A stretch of DNA of 64,000 nt from Lutjanus erythropterus (lineage: Eukaryota > Chordata > Actinopteri > Lutjaniformes > Lutjanidae). Under the pieces are notes generated by a model. The model did no database searches. It was not told where the DNA came from and saw only the letters and a list, made by a program, of their open reading frames with translations. The stretch lies in assembly GCA_020091685.1 (NCBI GenBank), contig CM034605.1, positions 6,221,519-6,285,518 of the forward strand. Direction: 5' to 3'. A program made the translations under genes and the position numbers. This document shows positions 25,701 to 37,841 of the stretch, piece after piece. Numbering within the stretch: position 1 is the first letter of the stretch; every line of letters starts with the position of its first letter.

Positions 25701-28700
25701 CCTACATGCGTCAGCCTTTAAGGGTGAAAAACCAGCAGGCATCAAACTCTTCTTCAGTCTTAAGAGTACAAACCCTATAAAATCTTCAAATGATTTCAGC
25801 TATGTCAACACTAACCCCAGGGCAAATGGAGGTTTACAAGTTATCATATAGAAAATGCTTTGTGCACATGTGATGAGTGAATTCTAAGAGGATTATGCCA
25901 AGCAAATTGTTACAATTCATTTTACTAAACTAGAAATTTCACAGTTATGGTCTTAAAGTCTCATAGCAGAAACCTCCTGTAAATGGCAATGCACAGAGAT
26001 CTATTAACGCCAGAGGACACGGTTGAGTCCCATGTTGAGTCGTGTCCATCTGGATAAAGTATTATAAGACATAAAAACAGTACTGTCACAGCAAAGGAAG
26101 ACTGGACAGGGGTTTAACTCACCATTCTTCCCTCTGCTTCTCATAGCCTTCCATGTCTGGTCGGATTTGTTTGGTGAGCCTCTGGTACTGTCTGAATTGG
26201 GCCTCTGCATAACCTGCAGTCCATTGTGTGAGACGAAGAGAAAAAAAATTATGACTGAGTTATAATTACCGGAACAAACAGCAAGCAGACACGAGGCTCA
26301 GCAACACAACCTGCGGCTGGTTAAGGGGGGATGAAGAGGCAACTCTCCTCCTCCTTTCCTCTCTTGAAGCCCCTCTGGTGATAATTTTCTCCCCAGAGGT
26401 TTTAATTCAGAGGAGGTTTTTGATGCAACAGATGGCAGCCATATTTAGGAGACACAGCAAGTCCTTTGTCGGTAGATCAAATCGGGAGCAGTTTGAGATC
26501 ATTAATATCCCAAGGGATCCTTACATGCAACCACCATTGCTCTATACACTACCGCTATGTAGCAACATTTCACTGTGTGACATACAAGTAGAAAAACTTC
26601 TCAAACGGTCACATGCCATGACACAGCAGAGCAAAATAGTATACCAAAACCAGGATGTACCACTTCTTTCCTTAAAAGTAAACTGTATTAAATTATTGTC
26701 TACTAAATTAATAGACAGAGGGTCTATAGCGTGACAGGGCAATTTCTCCTGCCTGAAAAAAAGCAGTTTGATCTAGAGCTGCACAATATATCGTTTGAGC
26801 ATCGTCATCGCAATGTACGTGTGCGCAATAGTCACATCGCAGGTCCTGCGATGTAGAAGGCAAACGAAATCATCTAATTTAAGGGTACCTGACACACACT
26901 GCGCACAGCGATCCTCCAATCACAATCGTTCTTAATCAGTTTGCCAAAGCAGACCACGCCCCTGCATATGCAGTGAGTCGCAAAAGATCAGTGCAGGTTA
27001 ATTGTCCACAAGATGGCAGCAGTAACATAAAGTGCTATTCAAGTCATCTGGTGAAAATTCCTGTATTTTTTCATATCGCAGTATGTATCGCAGGGTTAAA
27101 AAATATCGCAATGTCAGTTTTTTCCAATATCGTGCAGCCCTAGTTTGATCAAATCACCATTTGCTCCCATGTTAATTCCAGACATGACTATACAGTTCCA
27201 GAGTCAATAAAACTAGTGCGTGACAACCACTTACCAAGGTCATATTAGGTCCCAGTGAGATTCATTTTAGAAGTTTAAGCACTAATGAAATGTTTTAGAC
27301 AGTGATGGAAAAATCTGAGGATCGTCCGTCATTTTGACACATTAAAACACTCAGAGCGATTTGCTATAATGAGTGTTTGCACCAGTTGCAGTGAGGGACA
27401 GATAACCTTAAGCCATATAAAAGATACAGAAATCTTTACCCAATTAGTCACAAATTGACTACAGGGACATCCCCTTTATCAAGTTAAAAAAAGAGGGAGA
27501 AGATCAGATAAGCTATTTATATACCCAGATAGTCAAGAGAGTGAGAGAAGCTACATGCCTCACATGCTACAACACTAAGTGGCACAGCGCAACAGAACAG
27601 ACCCCAGCACTGTTGAAGAACAGCCATGGACTGGTTACTCTTAAAGAATTACAACTTAATATAAATTAATATATTTCTCACCTTTGTGGTCTGAACAAGG
27701 CCCTAAACTCGCTAAAAATCGCTAAGAGGGTGAGAAAGGTTGCTAAATCTAGAGAGAAAGTTGCCAAGTTGGTAAGACTGAGCCCAATAATTATAATGTG
27801 GTTAATAAATCAGGTGCAAATGAGGGATTTATACAGTGATGGATGAAAAACAGAAAGCAGCAGCACTTTGTGTTGTCAGCAGACTTCCACTGTTGACATG
27901 AAAAGTGATTGCAGGTGGTGTCTCTGTTCATTTTTTTGTCTACATGTTCTTATTAATGCATAATCAGTGAGTTTGTTCTGTACATTAAATGTCATTGTGA
28001 TCAAGTCGTTTTCGAAAATTCAGTGTTATTAAACAGGCCATGTCTCATCATTTAAAAACAAAAAAATGACAGCATTTTTTTTTTTTTTTTACCTTGACCA
28101 TCAAAATGATGGACAGGAAAGTCTAACAAAACCTTTAAGATTAACATCTGATTGACTTTGACTTTTGTATATTCATTAGATGAATACAAAAAGTAAAGAG
28201 ATGGTCAGATTCACTATTTATTCACCATTTCAAAATACAGTACAGCTGTTTCAAATGCTATGTCAGCCTCTGCAGCCTCCTGCACAGTTTCCAAAACACA
28301 ATTTTCTTTCTTTTTCTTAAAAGCTCCATCCAGGCTATGGAAACTTTTGAGAGTTTGTCCTCTCCCTGGCTCACTGCCACTTCTTCTGCCTTCTCTCTCA
28401 CCAAGGGCCGGCTCAAGAGGGGATTACGTGACCAGGTGTTATCAATCCACTAGACAGGGGGCGGCTTCAACCACAGGTGCTTTCTCTGTGTGTATTCACT
28501 TTCTGTCTCCATCACTAGCAGCCTGTTTCCTGTTGTTTGAGTAGGCACAAGGTAGCCTGAGTTTTGGTGCCGGATTGCGTTGGTTCATTTTTGACAGTTT
28601 GAGGACAAACAACGTTTTTTATTGAGAGAAAAATAATTTCAATGTGAGCGCAGCAAAGCAGTAGCAGCAGACGCAGACAGGTGACCATGAGGCATGGGAG

Positions 28701-31689
28701 TAAAGTCGAAAGAAACAGAATTAGCTTTCTGGGCCAAAATGAACAATGTAAGCTACGTGAATAATTGAACAGCATCTGTATGGGAATGATTATGTTCCCA
28801 GCTTTTTGATCCATATACTAGAAGTGTTTTTTTTTTTTTTTACTGTAGTTTGTACATTGAACGCAATTGATTCACAACAGGGCTGCACCTAAGGATTATT
28901 TTTTAATTTTTATTTTTAGAATAATCAATTAACTTATTGATTAATCTAATCATTTTGTTATTATTCAATTATATTGCCATTAATTTACCTAAAATGCATA
29001 TAAAAACTTGTCTCATTAATATTTCAATATCTTATTCGATCATAATCCAGAAAAATAGCCACATAAAGCACATGAGAATAATGTTAGTAGCGGCATATTT
29101 TAAATTTTGTCTATTTCCACCCTATTTAAGACTCCATTTCAGATGCCTGATCAGAAAAATACTTCAAATTCAAAAGGAGCTATGATGCATATTAATAATA
29201 ACTAATCACTGTCAACCCTTCACCAAACTGGTGAAGTATTTTGCCTTTAAACAGTATTTTGACTTTAAACTTAAATCGATTAAGACATGGAGTGTCCAGT
29301 TTTTGGAGCTCAAAGAGAGCCTAGCTGTTGCATCCTAGTATAAAATACAACCACTTTTTAGATGATCACGGCGTGTCTTGCTCTCTGCAGCTTGTTCTTT
29401 GGGTGAATCCAGGCTCTGACCAGGAGCAGCAGTACACACTGATGCATTAATGCACGATATGTAAATCAACGTAATTTCATAATCGATGAAGTTAATTATG
29501 TCAACTAATCACCCCAGCCCTAATTGACACAGCTCTTTATTTGCCAATAAGTGAATATGAAGTTGAGGACAGCATGAGTCAAAAGATGGCAGCCTTTTGG
29601 TTGTGCTTCCATGTATTTGACGGGCCAACACAACTACTTGCTAGAAAACATTATGTTGCAGAAAAAGTTGAGTCAGGTTCAACGTTTTGGCTAGACGACC
29701 CTGTCTCATTTTGCTGGAGCCCCCTGCATTGGCACCCTCACTAGACAGCAGATTGGCTCCATTCAAATGAATGAGAGGGCTGTGCTGATGTTTTTTTTTC
29801 CACGCAGGGCTCAAGACGGTCTGAACATGGCCTCAGTCAGGTACACACGAGAACAATAAACCTGTTATTTTTATTGCGAAGACAAATTAAAACAAACTAT
29901 TGACAGTCTCGCAACCTCTAAACCAAGTGCAATCAACAGGTACACAGCAAACAACCTACGTCTGTCTTCACAGGAGACCGTGCCACCAACCTGCAAATCC
30001 TGTGTCTGGGTTCTTCTTCTTCTTCTTCCTTTCCCACCGCTCTGCATCATCAGCAGTAATTTCCAGCAGTTTCACTCTGTCATAGTCCTCCCCTCTGGCA
30101 ACACATTCCTAAAAGCCAAATATTATTTTAATAAACACAAATGTAACAGACTCTTAGAGTTGATACTTCATGAGTCAGCCGAGTTTGTGGAAATATTTAA
30201 AATTTACCTCCTCTGGCTGTTTACTAAATAGATTGTATAGCAAATACTGCAAGACTTTGCTTTAGCTTTACCTAACAGAGAAATCTGTAATACATTTACC
30301 ATATTATAGCAGAAAATGACCATGACATGTGGTCAGAGATCAAAGAAACATGTTACATTCCCCAATGAAATTGCTGTTCCAGGATGAAATAACCATCTTT
30401 GTTTGCCTGTTTCACATTAATTAGAGTTAAAATGAATGACAAATGTTTAGCCAATTAGTAAATGTCCTTTTATGAGTCAAAAGTCATGGTGGTTGAACTG
30501 AAAAATATGTTAATGGAGTCTGGCAAGCAGTGAGACATGTAGCCACTCAAGTCAAACTCCAGAATGTGTCTTTTCAGAACAGTGGACATTTGGTTTCAGG
30601 ATAACAGGCATAACTTTACCTGGACAGCTTACTGACAATTATAAATAGCTGATCAACTTGCAGTGTCGGACTCGTTGTCTTTTATTATTGTCAGTTTACA
30701 GTGTTGCATGTGTCCTGTGCCAACTCACTACTTGGAATGCAGTAGTCATTGTGCACATGCAATTGCTAAACACTGCTCCTTTAATCAAGACATTTTTAGC
30801 ACCACTTCTTTTGAGCAAACAAACACATATCCAAAGCTGTAATTTTACGGTACCTCAGCTTCATCAAGTAGATCAGAAATGACATCTGACAAATATAATT
30901 AGATGGCTTCAAGTCCACAACCTCGCTCAGTGTTGCTGTACAAGGTAACTCCGTCTGATCTCTGCTTCCAGTCACCATATATCTTGATCATCTGAATGGT
31001 GACATCTTGTCATCAGGCAGAGTTCTACAGAGTTTATGAACACCATACTTAAATACCTTTTTCTTTTGATCTTCAGCAAGCTCCCATTCCAGTCTGGCTT
31101 TCTTAGCCTCCCAGTTAGAGGGCAGTTTCAGTCTCTTATCCTCCTCCACGACCTCCTGGTGATTGAGCTTACGTGCTTCATTCTGTAGTGGAAAAGCAAG
31201 GAGGGCGTTTTTCACGGCTGTGTGGGAAAATACCAGATATTAAGCGCTTCTCTCTTTACGAGGTAAACAACTCACCCGTTTAAAATGTAACTCTCGAAAT
31301 TTTCGTAGCCTCGCTTCTCTCTTCTGGGATGCAAGAGTTTCAGTTGGTTCCTCTTCGACAGCTGTAGCAGACTCCTGAAAATAACACCAGTTACCATGAT
31401 AAATTCACGAAATACGATAATAATGCCAGACTATTTAATAGCCAACTATAACAATGTACCAGAAAATGCGAAGCTAGGCGTTTGTGACGAGCTAACATTA
31501 AATAGCACTCGTTAGCATCGGTTACCTTAGCACAACAACGCGAGACTCTAAACAACAACCGTGAAACAGGCAAAATAAAACATTACTTTCATAGGGCTTT
31601 TAATAGAGTGCAATCTGCCACAACATCACATGAACTGAGCCATTTGACATTAAAAAGGAGAAACTACTAACCTCACTACAGGACGCCAT
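22766..31689 (-). CDS. syf2: Pre-mRNA-splicing factor SYF2
   Basis: Spliceosomal protein of the NineTeen/Prp19-associated group, nuclear, also known as p29 or CCNDBP1-interactor. Coding exons in transcript order: 31689-31672, 31374-31276, 31182-31057, 30108-29991, 26213-26123, 25542-25444 and 22931-22766. All are GT-AG and in phase, giving 238 residues; human has 243. It starts MASCSE and continues [84 protein letters not shown] and [20 protein letters not shown], ending [10 protein letters not shown]. The C-terminal exon is nearly identical to human. The charged lysine/glutamate-rich middle is the usual helical region. The first exon encodes only six residues. Introns carry several transposon relics. 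Confidence 0.95.
22932..25443. other. Contents of the last syf2 intron
   Basis: 2.5 kb. A stretch at about 24100-24760 ('gctgggcaaacactgtacga', 'cggtcgtcccgccatgacct', poly-A at 24731-24747) resembles a dispersed fish repeat whose borders I cannot fix. A near-perfect hairpin lies at 24997-25035. The rest (22940-24090, 25040-25440) shows nothing I recognise. Confidence 0.4.
24997..25035. repeat. 17-bp-arm hairpin in syf2 intron
   Basis: TTGTTGTAGGTTCATCA, a 5-base loop, then TGATGGACCTACAACAA: arms complementary at 16 of 17 positions. Confidence 0.8.
26774..27142. mobile_element. hAT-like non-autonomous element with perfect 8-bp target duplication
   Basis: 369-bp element beginning TAGAGCTGCACAATAT and ending AATATCGTGCAGCCCTA, an inverted repeat with two mismatches. 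It is flanked on both sides by GTTTGATC (26766-26773 and 27143-27150), an exact 8-bp duplication typical of hAT transposition. It is rich in 'atcgca' motifs and non-coding. It sits in the syf2 intron between 26214 and 29990. Confidence 0.85.
27150..28877. other. Syf2 intron sequence between two MITEs
   Basis: Mostly unassigned. A short repeat-like stretch around 27705-27785 ('gctaaatctagagagaaagt') resembles a dispersed fish repeat. Poly-T tract at about 28077-28090. 28260-28800 contains open frames on both strands without recognisable protein character. Confidence 0.35.
28878..29522. mobile_element. hAT-like element (CAGGGCTGCA ends) in syf2 intron
   Basis: Begins CAGGGCTGCACCTAAGGATT and ends CTAATCACCCCAGCCCTA, an imperfect inverted repeat. 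Flanks ATTCACAA (28870-28877) and ATTGACAC (29523-29530) agree at 6 of 8. Same broad end type as 19723-20059 but longer, with an unrelated interior. Confidence 0.6.
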
Positions 31690-31760
31690 TGTTGTGATAA
31701 CGATACACGAAGGAAGAAGACAGGAAGTTGACGTTCATACCGGATATGACGAGAAAATAA
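31690..31760 (-). promoter_or_regulatory. syf2 promoter with ETS-type sites
   Basis: Immediately upstream of the syf2 ATG, CAGGAAGT (31721-31728) and ACCGGATAT (31739-31747) are two GGAA/GGAT-core ETS-type sites, with ACGT nearby. This is typical of short TATA-less housekeeping promoters. No TATA box seen. Confidence 0.5.
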
Positions 31761-31779
31761 ACGTAAATGGTGACGTTTT

Positions 31780-32030
31780 ATATAATTTGTATTTATATAG
31801 TTAGAAAATATTTTTTTTCATACATAAATATATTGAAATTTATTAGATTTAGGAAAGCCATATTTCTATTATAATATTAGTTAATTTTATCATTTAATTG
31901 AAACCCAGACCGAATATGAAATAGATCTATTTTATTTTTATTTTACTTTACTTTTTAAATTGAATTAAATTAAATTTTATTTTATTGTTTTGTATTTTAT
32001 TTTATTTTTTACTGTTTATGATTTTTAGAC
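31780..32030. repeat. AT-rich low-complexity tract
   Basis: Runs of TTTTATTTTATT and AATTAAATTAAATT with almost no G or C. Confidence 0.8.
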
Positions 32031-32424
32031 ATAATGTTTCATCTTGATTGTATCTGCCCAGTCTTAAACTGTACTTTTTTGGAAGTTACTGTCCTTTTTA
32101 AATTCATATTCTGCAATTATTCTGCAAGTTTCACATCCCCTAATTTATATATTTCCCCAGACTCATCATGGTTACTGCATGTTGCTAAAGTGACTTATTG
32201 CCACAATGGAAATAAGTAAGTTTTTGATCTTGGGATACCTATACCTCCAACCAGAACTCGACTAAGAGTGCATGTAATCATGCAGACTTTGTCTGTCTTG
32301 TCATTAACCTTTTATATGACTTTGTTCAGCGTGCAAAGGTGTCATTTTATGTTTTACTCCAAGCAAGATAGTGCAGGAACAGACAGAAATAATGTTTCTA
32401 CATAAGAAGGCGCATAATGGCAAG

Positions 32425-32775
32425 TAAGGCTGGGCAATATGGACAAAATCAAATATCACAATGTTTTTGACCATATACCTCAATATCATTATTGCGACAA
32501 TATTGTCAGGATGACTATAGTGTTTTCCAAAAATATTAAGACAATGAGATTTTTGATAAATAATCAAATGTGTGTGGATAATATGACTAAGTGGGTACAG
32601 GCAAATAACATAACAGCTAGAAAGGTCTGGTAAGCTCAGAAAATTACACCACTTTAATGTAATGCAGCCTTTGAAACCAGGAAAAAATTTACCATATCAC
32701 AATATTCAAAATCTAAGATGATATCTAGCCTCATATCACAATATCAATATAATATCAATATATTGCCCAGTTCTA
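32425..32775. mobile_element. Short inverted-repeat element (TAAGGCTGGGCAATAT ends)
   Basis: 351-bp unit starting TAAGGCTGGGCAATATGG and ending ATATTGCCCAGTTCTA. The inverted ends match over most of 16 bases. Interior has 'atatcacaat' motifs. Flanking octamers match at only 5 of 8, so the target duplication is uncertain. Non-coding. Confidence 0.65.
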
Positions 32776-34516
32776 ACACCAAGGAAGCCACACATGCACA
32801 TTATATGAGGATAGACTACCATTTGAAATATGTGGCAATTTTACAACATCAGACACACCCTGTGGTCCAGTTCCCATGATATTAGCACATACATACAGCT
32901 TAAAAAAAGTAATTGACTCAAAGCCTCCCCAGTCACAAGAATAGATAGACCTTTGTGAATATTCTGTAATGTGAATGCGGTTTTTAACACCATTTCACTC
33001 TCAAAGTGCTGGAGGCATTTTCTTGCTGAGCAGATGGAATTTTGTGATATACTCCAACCCCTCTCAATGTGCTTTATCTTATTATAATGAGAATTTACTC
33101 ACTTATGTTTAGAACATCTTTTCTGGAGTTAACTTGATCCGAGTCAAATTATTATATAATAAAAACAAAGTCAGACCAGTTATATCACCAGAAGAAACTA
33201 ATTATTTGCTGTAATGTTGCATCAGTTGGGAACTGGTTAGATCTTTTCACCACTGGCACCGTGGCAAAACTAATTGCCAGGCAACTTGTATTTTACAGTG
33301 ATGCCTTTGTGTATAATTTTAAAGCAGGCCATCGCGCGTCCTTTTGAAGTTTAAATTGATCGAAAAATACCGCTAGACTAATGGAAACTGGAACGACGCA
33401 TACAGACAGCAATTATGAATATGACTGGAGGTTATACAGTGAGAGGCATGAAAGGTCAAGCATAAAGTCATCAGTGTGCCACACAGGGAGTCTGTTTAGA
33501 CTCCACTAAACTCAACTGTTATGGTCGTTTTTTTGCTGCACAGAAATGGGATCTCATGTGTATTACAAATGCATCTTATTTTTTACCCACAGAAAACACA
33601 TGTATCAGGCAGGGCTTTGGAACATAACCTAGGACCTCCAAATATGACTCTACAATCTGATCAGAAGACGAAAGTAAACACTTTCAAGAGCCATTTGAGC
33701 ATGTTTGACTTGCCAAAATGGATGTGCTCCCTGTTTGATTGCATTATACTAATAGAGCCCGTTTGGAGGATGTAATTAAGTGGAGTTTATAGTCTTAGAT
33801 TAAAGCATCCTCTAGATCACAGGCAATGTTAATGGAGTGATGCATTTTCACTGGAAACCAGATGGGAGCACATCACAGAACAGAACAAAACATCATTGGC
33901 TACAGTAATGGGCAGGGCTCTACTACTGCCATGCAAAAGAGAAAACATCTTCATAATAAGTGACTCTCAAATGAGTAAGAGAGAGAGAAACAGTAAAATG
34001 ACTGGAAAAAAGAAAAAAAAAAAGCACATGAGCATTTCCTCTGTAGTCACGGTTGCAAAACAACAAGAACAGAGACTTTTAGAGTTGTGTATATGACTTT
34101 TAAATTTCCAGACATCAATAGAAAATGAGCGTGACAGTTTACAGTATGTCTTCTGGGTGTGTTATTTTTCTTCAATAGCTGTTAATCTCTTTTTTAATGT
34201 TGCCCACACACCCTTCAAGTTCTCAAGTATTCTCACGTGTTAACTAAACTCCCCTCGGGGTGCATTCACTCACTGCCCTGGAAGCTCCAACATGTTTTGC
34301 TTGGACAGAGAGCCGGTTTGCAAGAACTTCTGTAGTAACAACTGTAACCTCCTGTTAATTTTCATGTCGTGTATAAAGTCGAGGTACAGGATCGCAGCTT
34401 CCAGTTTAGCAGCAGTTAATGAGCACTGAAATGATTACCTGCTACACAGAACATACGTTGATTTCAGTCAACAGAATATCAAGTATTTGCGAAATGAAGG
34501 AGCACCAGGATCGAAA
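32776..34516. other. Intergenic, no gene recognised
   Basis: 1.7 kb with no supported gene or repeat. The stretch 33270-33470 is free of low complexity and keeps several CpG-containing words (for example 'catcgcgcgtccttttgaag'), so it could be conserved regulatory DNA, but nothing in the sequence alone proves it. Confidence 0.4.
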
Positions 34517-35791
34517 GTAGGGTAGACTGGGGACAGTTGCAACAAGGGGTGGGTCCAACAGGTCTTGCTCCTCTAATATGAACCATGCTGAGTGATTATA
34601 CAGTACGTTCGGTTAGACCAGGGGTCAGCGACCTTCGACTCTGAAGATGCATGCAGCTCTTTTTCCCTCTCGAGTGGCTTCCTGTGGCTTTGACAAAAAA
34701 TGCAATGGAAATGAATAAAGGTTAATATATTTTTTAACATTTTAATTTGAATGTATTGTTGTTGACTTAAAGGGGTTTTTACATTTTCCAGTTGTAAATG
34801 TGTAGCCTATATACTGAATGAAAAAAAGTTTTTCATATTTTGTCAGCTAAAATGTCCAACGGCTGAGCATCTTTTCTGATATTTTTTTTCAGTGGCTAGT
34901 CTTAAGTCTCCCTAGGTTAGCTTTGGATGCCAGATTTTGTTAATTTCTGTTGATATTAGATGGTAAGGTTGCTGACCCCTGAGTTAGATTGTGTCCCCAC
35001 CAAGAAGACAGAAGACACATTCAACATCTGCTGCTGTATTTACTGAAAAAAAAACTGTTTTGAAAGTAATTTTTTTTTTCAAGAGCAGTATTTTGGTCAC
35101 ACTGTCCTGACGTCAAAACAAACCACAAAACAGTGTTTTTCAACATAAACAAGTCATTGTGGGATACATAAAAGGATTGTTTACCCAAACACAAATTTGT
35201 ATTGCTTTACACAAGTCATTGTGAAGTACATATAAGGATAATCAGTTTTTAAAACAGATGCAACAGATGTACAATAAATACATGTTGAATAAAAGTTTGT
35301 TGCATTGCAAATTGTTCAGTTCTTCCTGTCTCAGTCTGAAATATAGAGACTAAATAACATCTGCACATTGACTCAAGGTAGCCCTAAGCTCTATGCAAAA
35401 ACAACTGTTATTTGTCATAACTGTTATTTAATAAATATTACTAAAAATAATACTACATTATTTTATAAATAATAATACCATAATATTATTGTAAGACAAT
35501 GTACATTCTTAGAATACTATGCTTATTGAGAGAGAGAAAAAAACTTATTAGTGAAATTTAACATATTTTTAACATTTTACAACTGTCCTCTGATCATGTT
35601 AGGGTCAGTTACAACATCTGACTTCTTCCTTTCAAGTGAATATTGTGAATGACATGTCATATTTAATTTTCTTTACACGGTACGGGTAATTAGCAGACAA
35701 ATGTCAGAGATATGGTTGGTCTAGTCCAAATAGTCTCTGAGTAACTGAAAGAAATACAAGAAGTGTTGAAACTGCCCCTAGTCTCCCCTAC
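34517..35791. mobile_element. DNA-transposon relic with 29-bp inverted ends
   Basis: The left end GTAGGGTAGACTGGGGACAG TTGCAACAA is mirrored at 35763-35791 by GTAGGGGAGACTAGGGGCAG TTTCAACAC (read on the minus strand), with about 24 of 29 matching. The interior is AT-rich and non-coding. It contains a second, younger-looking element at 34619-34981. Confidence 0.65.
34619..34981. mobile_element. hAT-like MITE nested inside 34517-35791
   Basis: Starts CAGGGGTCAGCGACCTT and ends AAGGTTGCTGACCCCTG, 17-bp inverted ends with one mismatch. Flanks GGTTAGAC (34611-34618) and AGTTAGAT (34982-34989) match at 6 of 8. The CAGGGGTC end is typical of hAT/Charlie-type elements. Confidence 0.75.
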
Positions 35792-36964
35792 AGTATGTGT
35801 GAACATTATTGTAAGTTTAGCTGTATATTGTAACAACACTCTTGGTTTGATTAAGGTAAAGGAGAAAGAGTCTTTCTGTTCATTCTTGTGTCACTGCTTG
35901 TCACAGGCCTGTCAACAGTGTTAGAAGCTACAGTAGAGATTACTATTTAATTTAAATTTGAAACTGGCATTGTGACAGGCGATGTGAGGATCTAAGCAAT
36001 GCTGTCATTACCATTTAGGGGATACTGAACTTTAGCGCAGTACGACACGGATCTCACATGTGTTGGGCCACCCAAAAATGCTGAACAGCCACTCCTCAAT
36101 ATTAACTTTTCCAGTCAGGCAAACCAGGCCTGAAATAGAGTAACATTATATCTGCAAATAAATTGCACTTTAGGGGCACATTTCTACATACAGCGCAGGC
36201 CTCATGGTGCTTCATAACCGGCTCCCATTAATCAAACCGGACGTGATATTAGTTCAGTTTGCTCCGTGCTGTGAATGACATACTTTGTTGTTTGTACACA
36301 CAGACATACATTTAACTGGTGCTGTTATCTTGATCTTAATAAGAGTTCCTCTAGATAGCACATTGGGGGGGGGGGGCTCTTGCTGCGCAAGCAGCTGCTT
36401 CACATCTGGAACTTAATATAAACATCATGGCCAATAAAATCATTCCATTTCCTTAATTACTATTCCTGTCATTTCCGCACTAAATGAAAAGTTATTAATT
36501 CGGGGCCAACACAAACATGCTTCTCCAATACGAGGAGCTACTCCTGAAGCGTCGCCACCCTGACTACAGGCCGCTGTCACTGGACTGGAACCACAAGCTC
36601 CTGCCAGTGTGCGTTTGTGTGAACGTGTACACGTGTGTGAGTGTGTATGCATGGGGAACAGAGGCCAAGACGCTGCAGACATGAATGGAACACAAGATGG
36701 CGTCTTGTTTTCCATCTCATCCAAACGTTCCCACTGGTGCCAGTATAATCATGACAGGCACAAGCTGTCCTGTTTCATCTCTCTCCTTCCTCCTCCTCCT
36801 CCTCCCCGCCCCACTCCTGCTCTTGTTCTCCTGCTGCCTCTCTGTGTGTTCAACACATGCCCTGCCACACATTCTCCACCCCATTTATACTGTACTACTC
36901 TTCCCTTACATCCACTCTCTCCCTTGTATTTTTTCATTGACATGCCTCCTACTGTTATCTAGTC
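35792..36964. other. Intergenic, candidate conserved non-coding stretch
   Basis: Contains a 12-G homopolymer (36365-36376) and a pyrimidine-rich tract (36780-36950). Around 36420-36620 the sequence is complex and repeat-free ('tccttaattactattcctgt', 'gttattaattcggggcc'), with homeodomain-type TAATTA/TTAATT cores. Overlapping open frames here follow from the C/T bias. Confidence 0.4.
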
Positions 36965-37841
36965 CAGTGGTTTTCAAACTTTTTGTGCCCAGGGCAAACC
37001 AAAGGGTGAGCCAAAACCTCAAGGAACACTTTATTTATATCTGTGCAAAATAGCCTCCATAAACCAAAAGGGATGTAACAATACAAAAAAAATGAACCAA
37101 ACCCAAGGGTATAATGATAAAATGATGAATAGTCTTCAATATGATATTTATCATGACATTGAAAATGAAAGAAAAATGGTGACTTCAAAAATATCCTGTA
37201 ATATATAATTAATCTGATGAGTACAGCATTTTTGTTCATATGAAATGACTTCTATCTCTCTATACTTTTAACTTAAATTTATTTTTAATAAAATAAATGT
37301 AGCTAACCATAAACTAAGCATGTGCATGAGCATGTGTTTGAATTATACATGTACAATTCCAAAACAAAAACAATGCACCAGTCAGTTGCCGTGCTTTCAT
37401 AAAATATAATAAAATCAAAACAGTACAATAAATTGATCATGTAATATTTCCACTGTCTGGTATGGTGTTGAGACATTTTTTTTATTGCCATATTGCATCT
37501 CTAATAACCAACCTGACCAACAGATGTAATGAGCGCTAGCCAATCAGAGGCAGACTTCCTGGAGCGTGAGTGGGAAAAAATATCAAGGCTGCATTCAATC
37601 AGGGCCTATGATGCGTCACAATATAAAAGTTCCCAGAGTCCAGCAACTCAATGAATAAAAATATGGAAGTTGCTTTGATGGAAGGCTTTTAAAGGAAATT
37701 GGAAATTACTGCATACAAAGTAAATAAAAAATAATTTGGAACTTTCTGTGTAGTTAAACACTGCCATAATAAAGTATGATTGTCACAAAATCCCACGGTA
37801 CACCTGGACTTGCCTCACAGCACAGCGTTTGGGAACCACTG
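36965..37841. mobile_element. hAT-like element with nested insertion
   Basis: Starts CAGTGGTTTTCAAAC and ends GTTTGGGAACCACTG, a clear inverted repeat. Flanking ATCTAGTC (36957-36964) and ATCTATTT (37842-37849) match at 6 of 8. It encloses a second repeat at about 37071-37505. Confidence 0.75.
37071..37505. mobile_element. Nested repeat with GGGATGTAACAATAC-type ends
   Basis: Left end GGGATGTAACAATAC is answered by ATATTGCATCTCT at the right. The right half ('aaaacaaaaacaatgcacca') is shared with 62420-62593, which ends TGCTACATCCCT, so both belong to one family. Confidence 0.5.

Noticed and set aside
36609..37053. Two overlapping frames of 117 and 122 codons
   Set aside because: Pyrimidine tract read as Pro/Leu; one frame runs into a hAT element.
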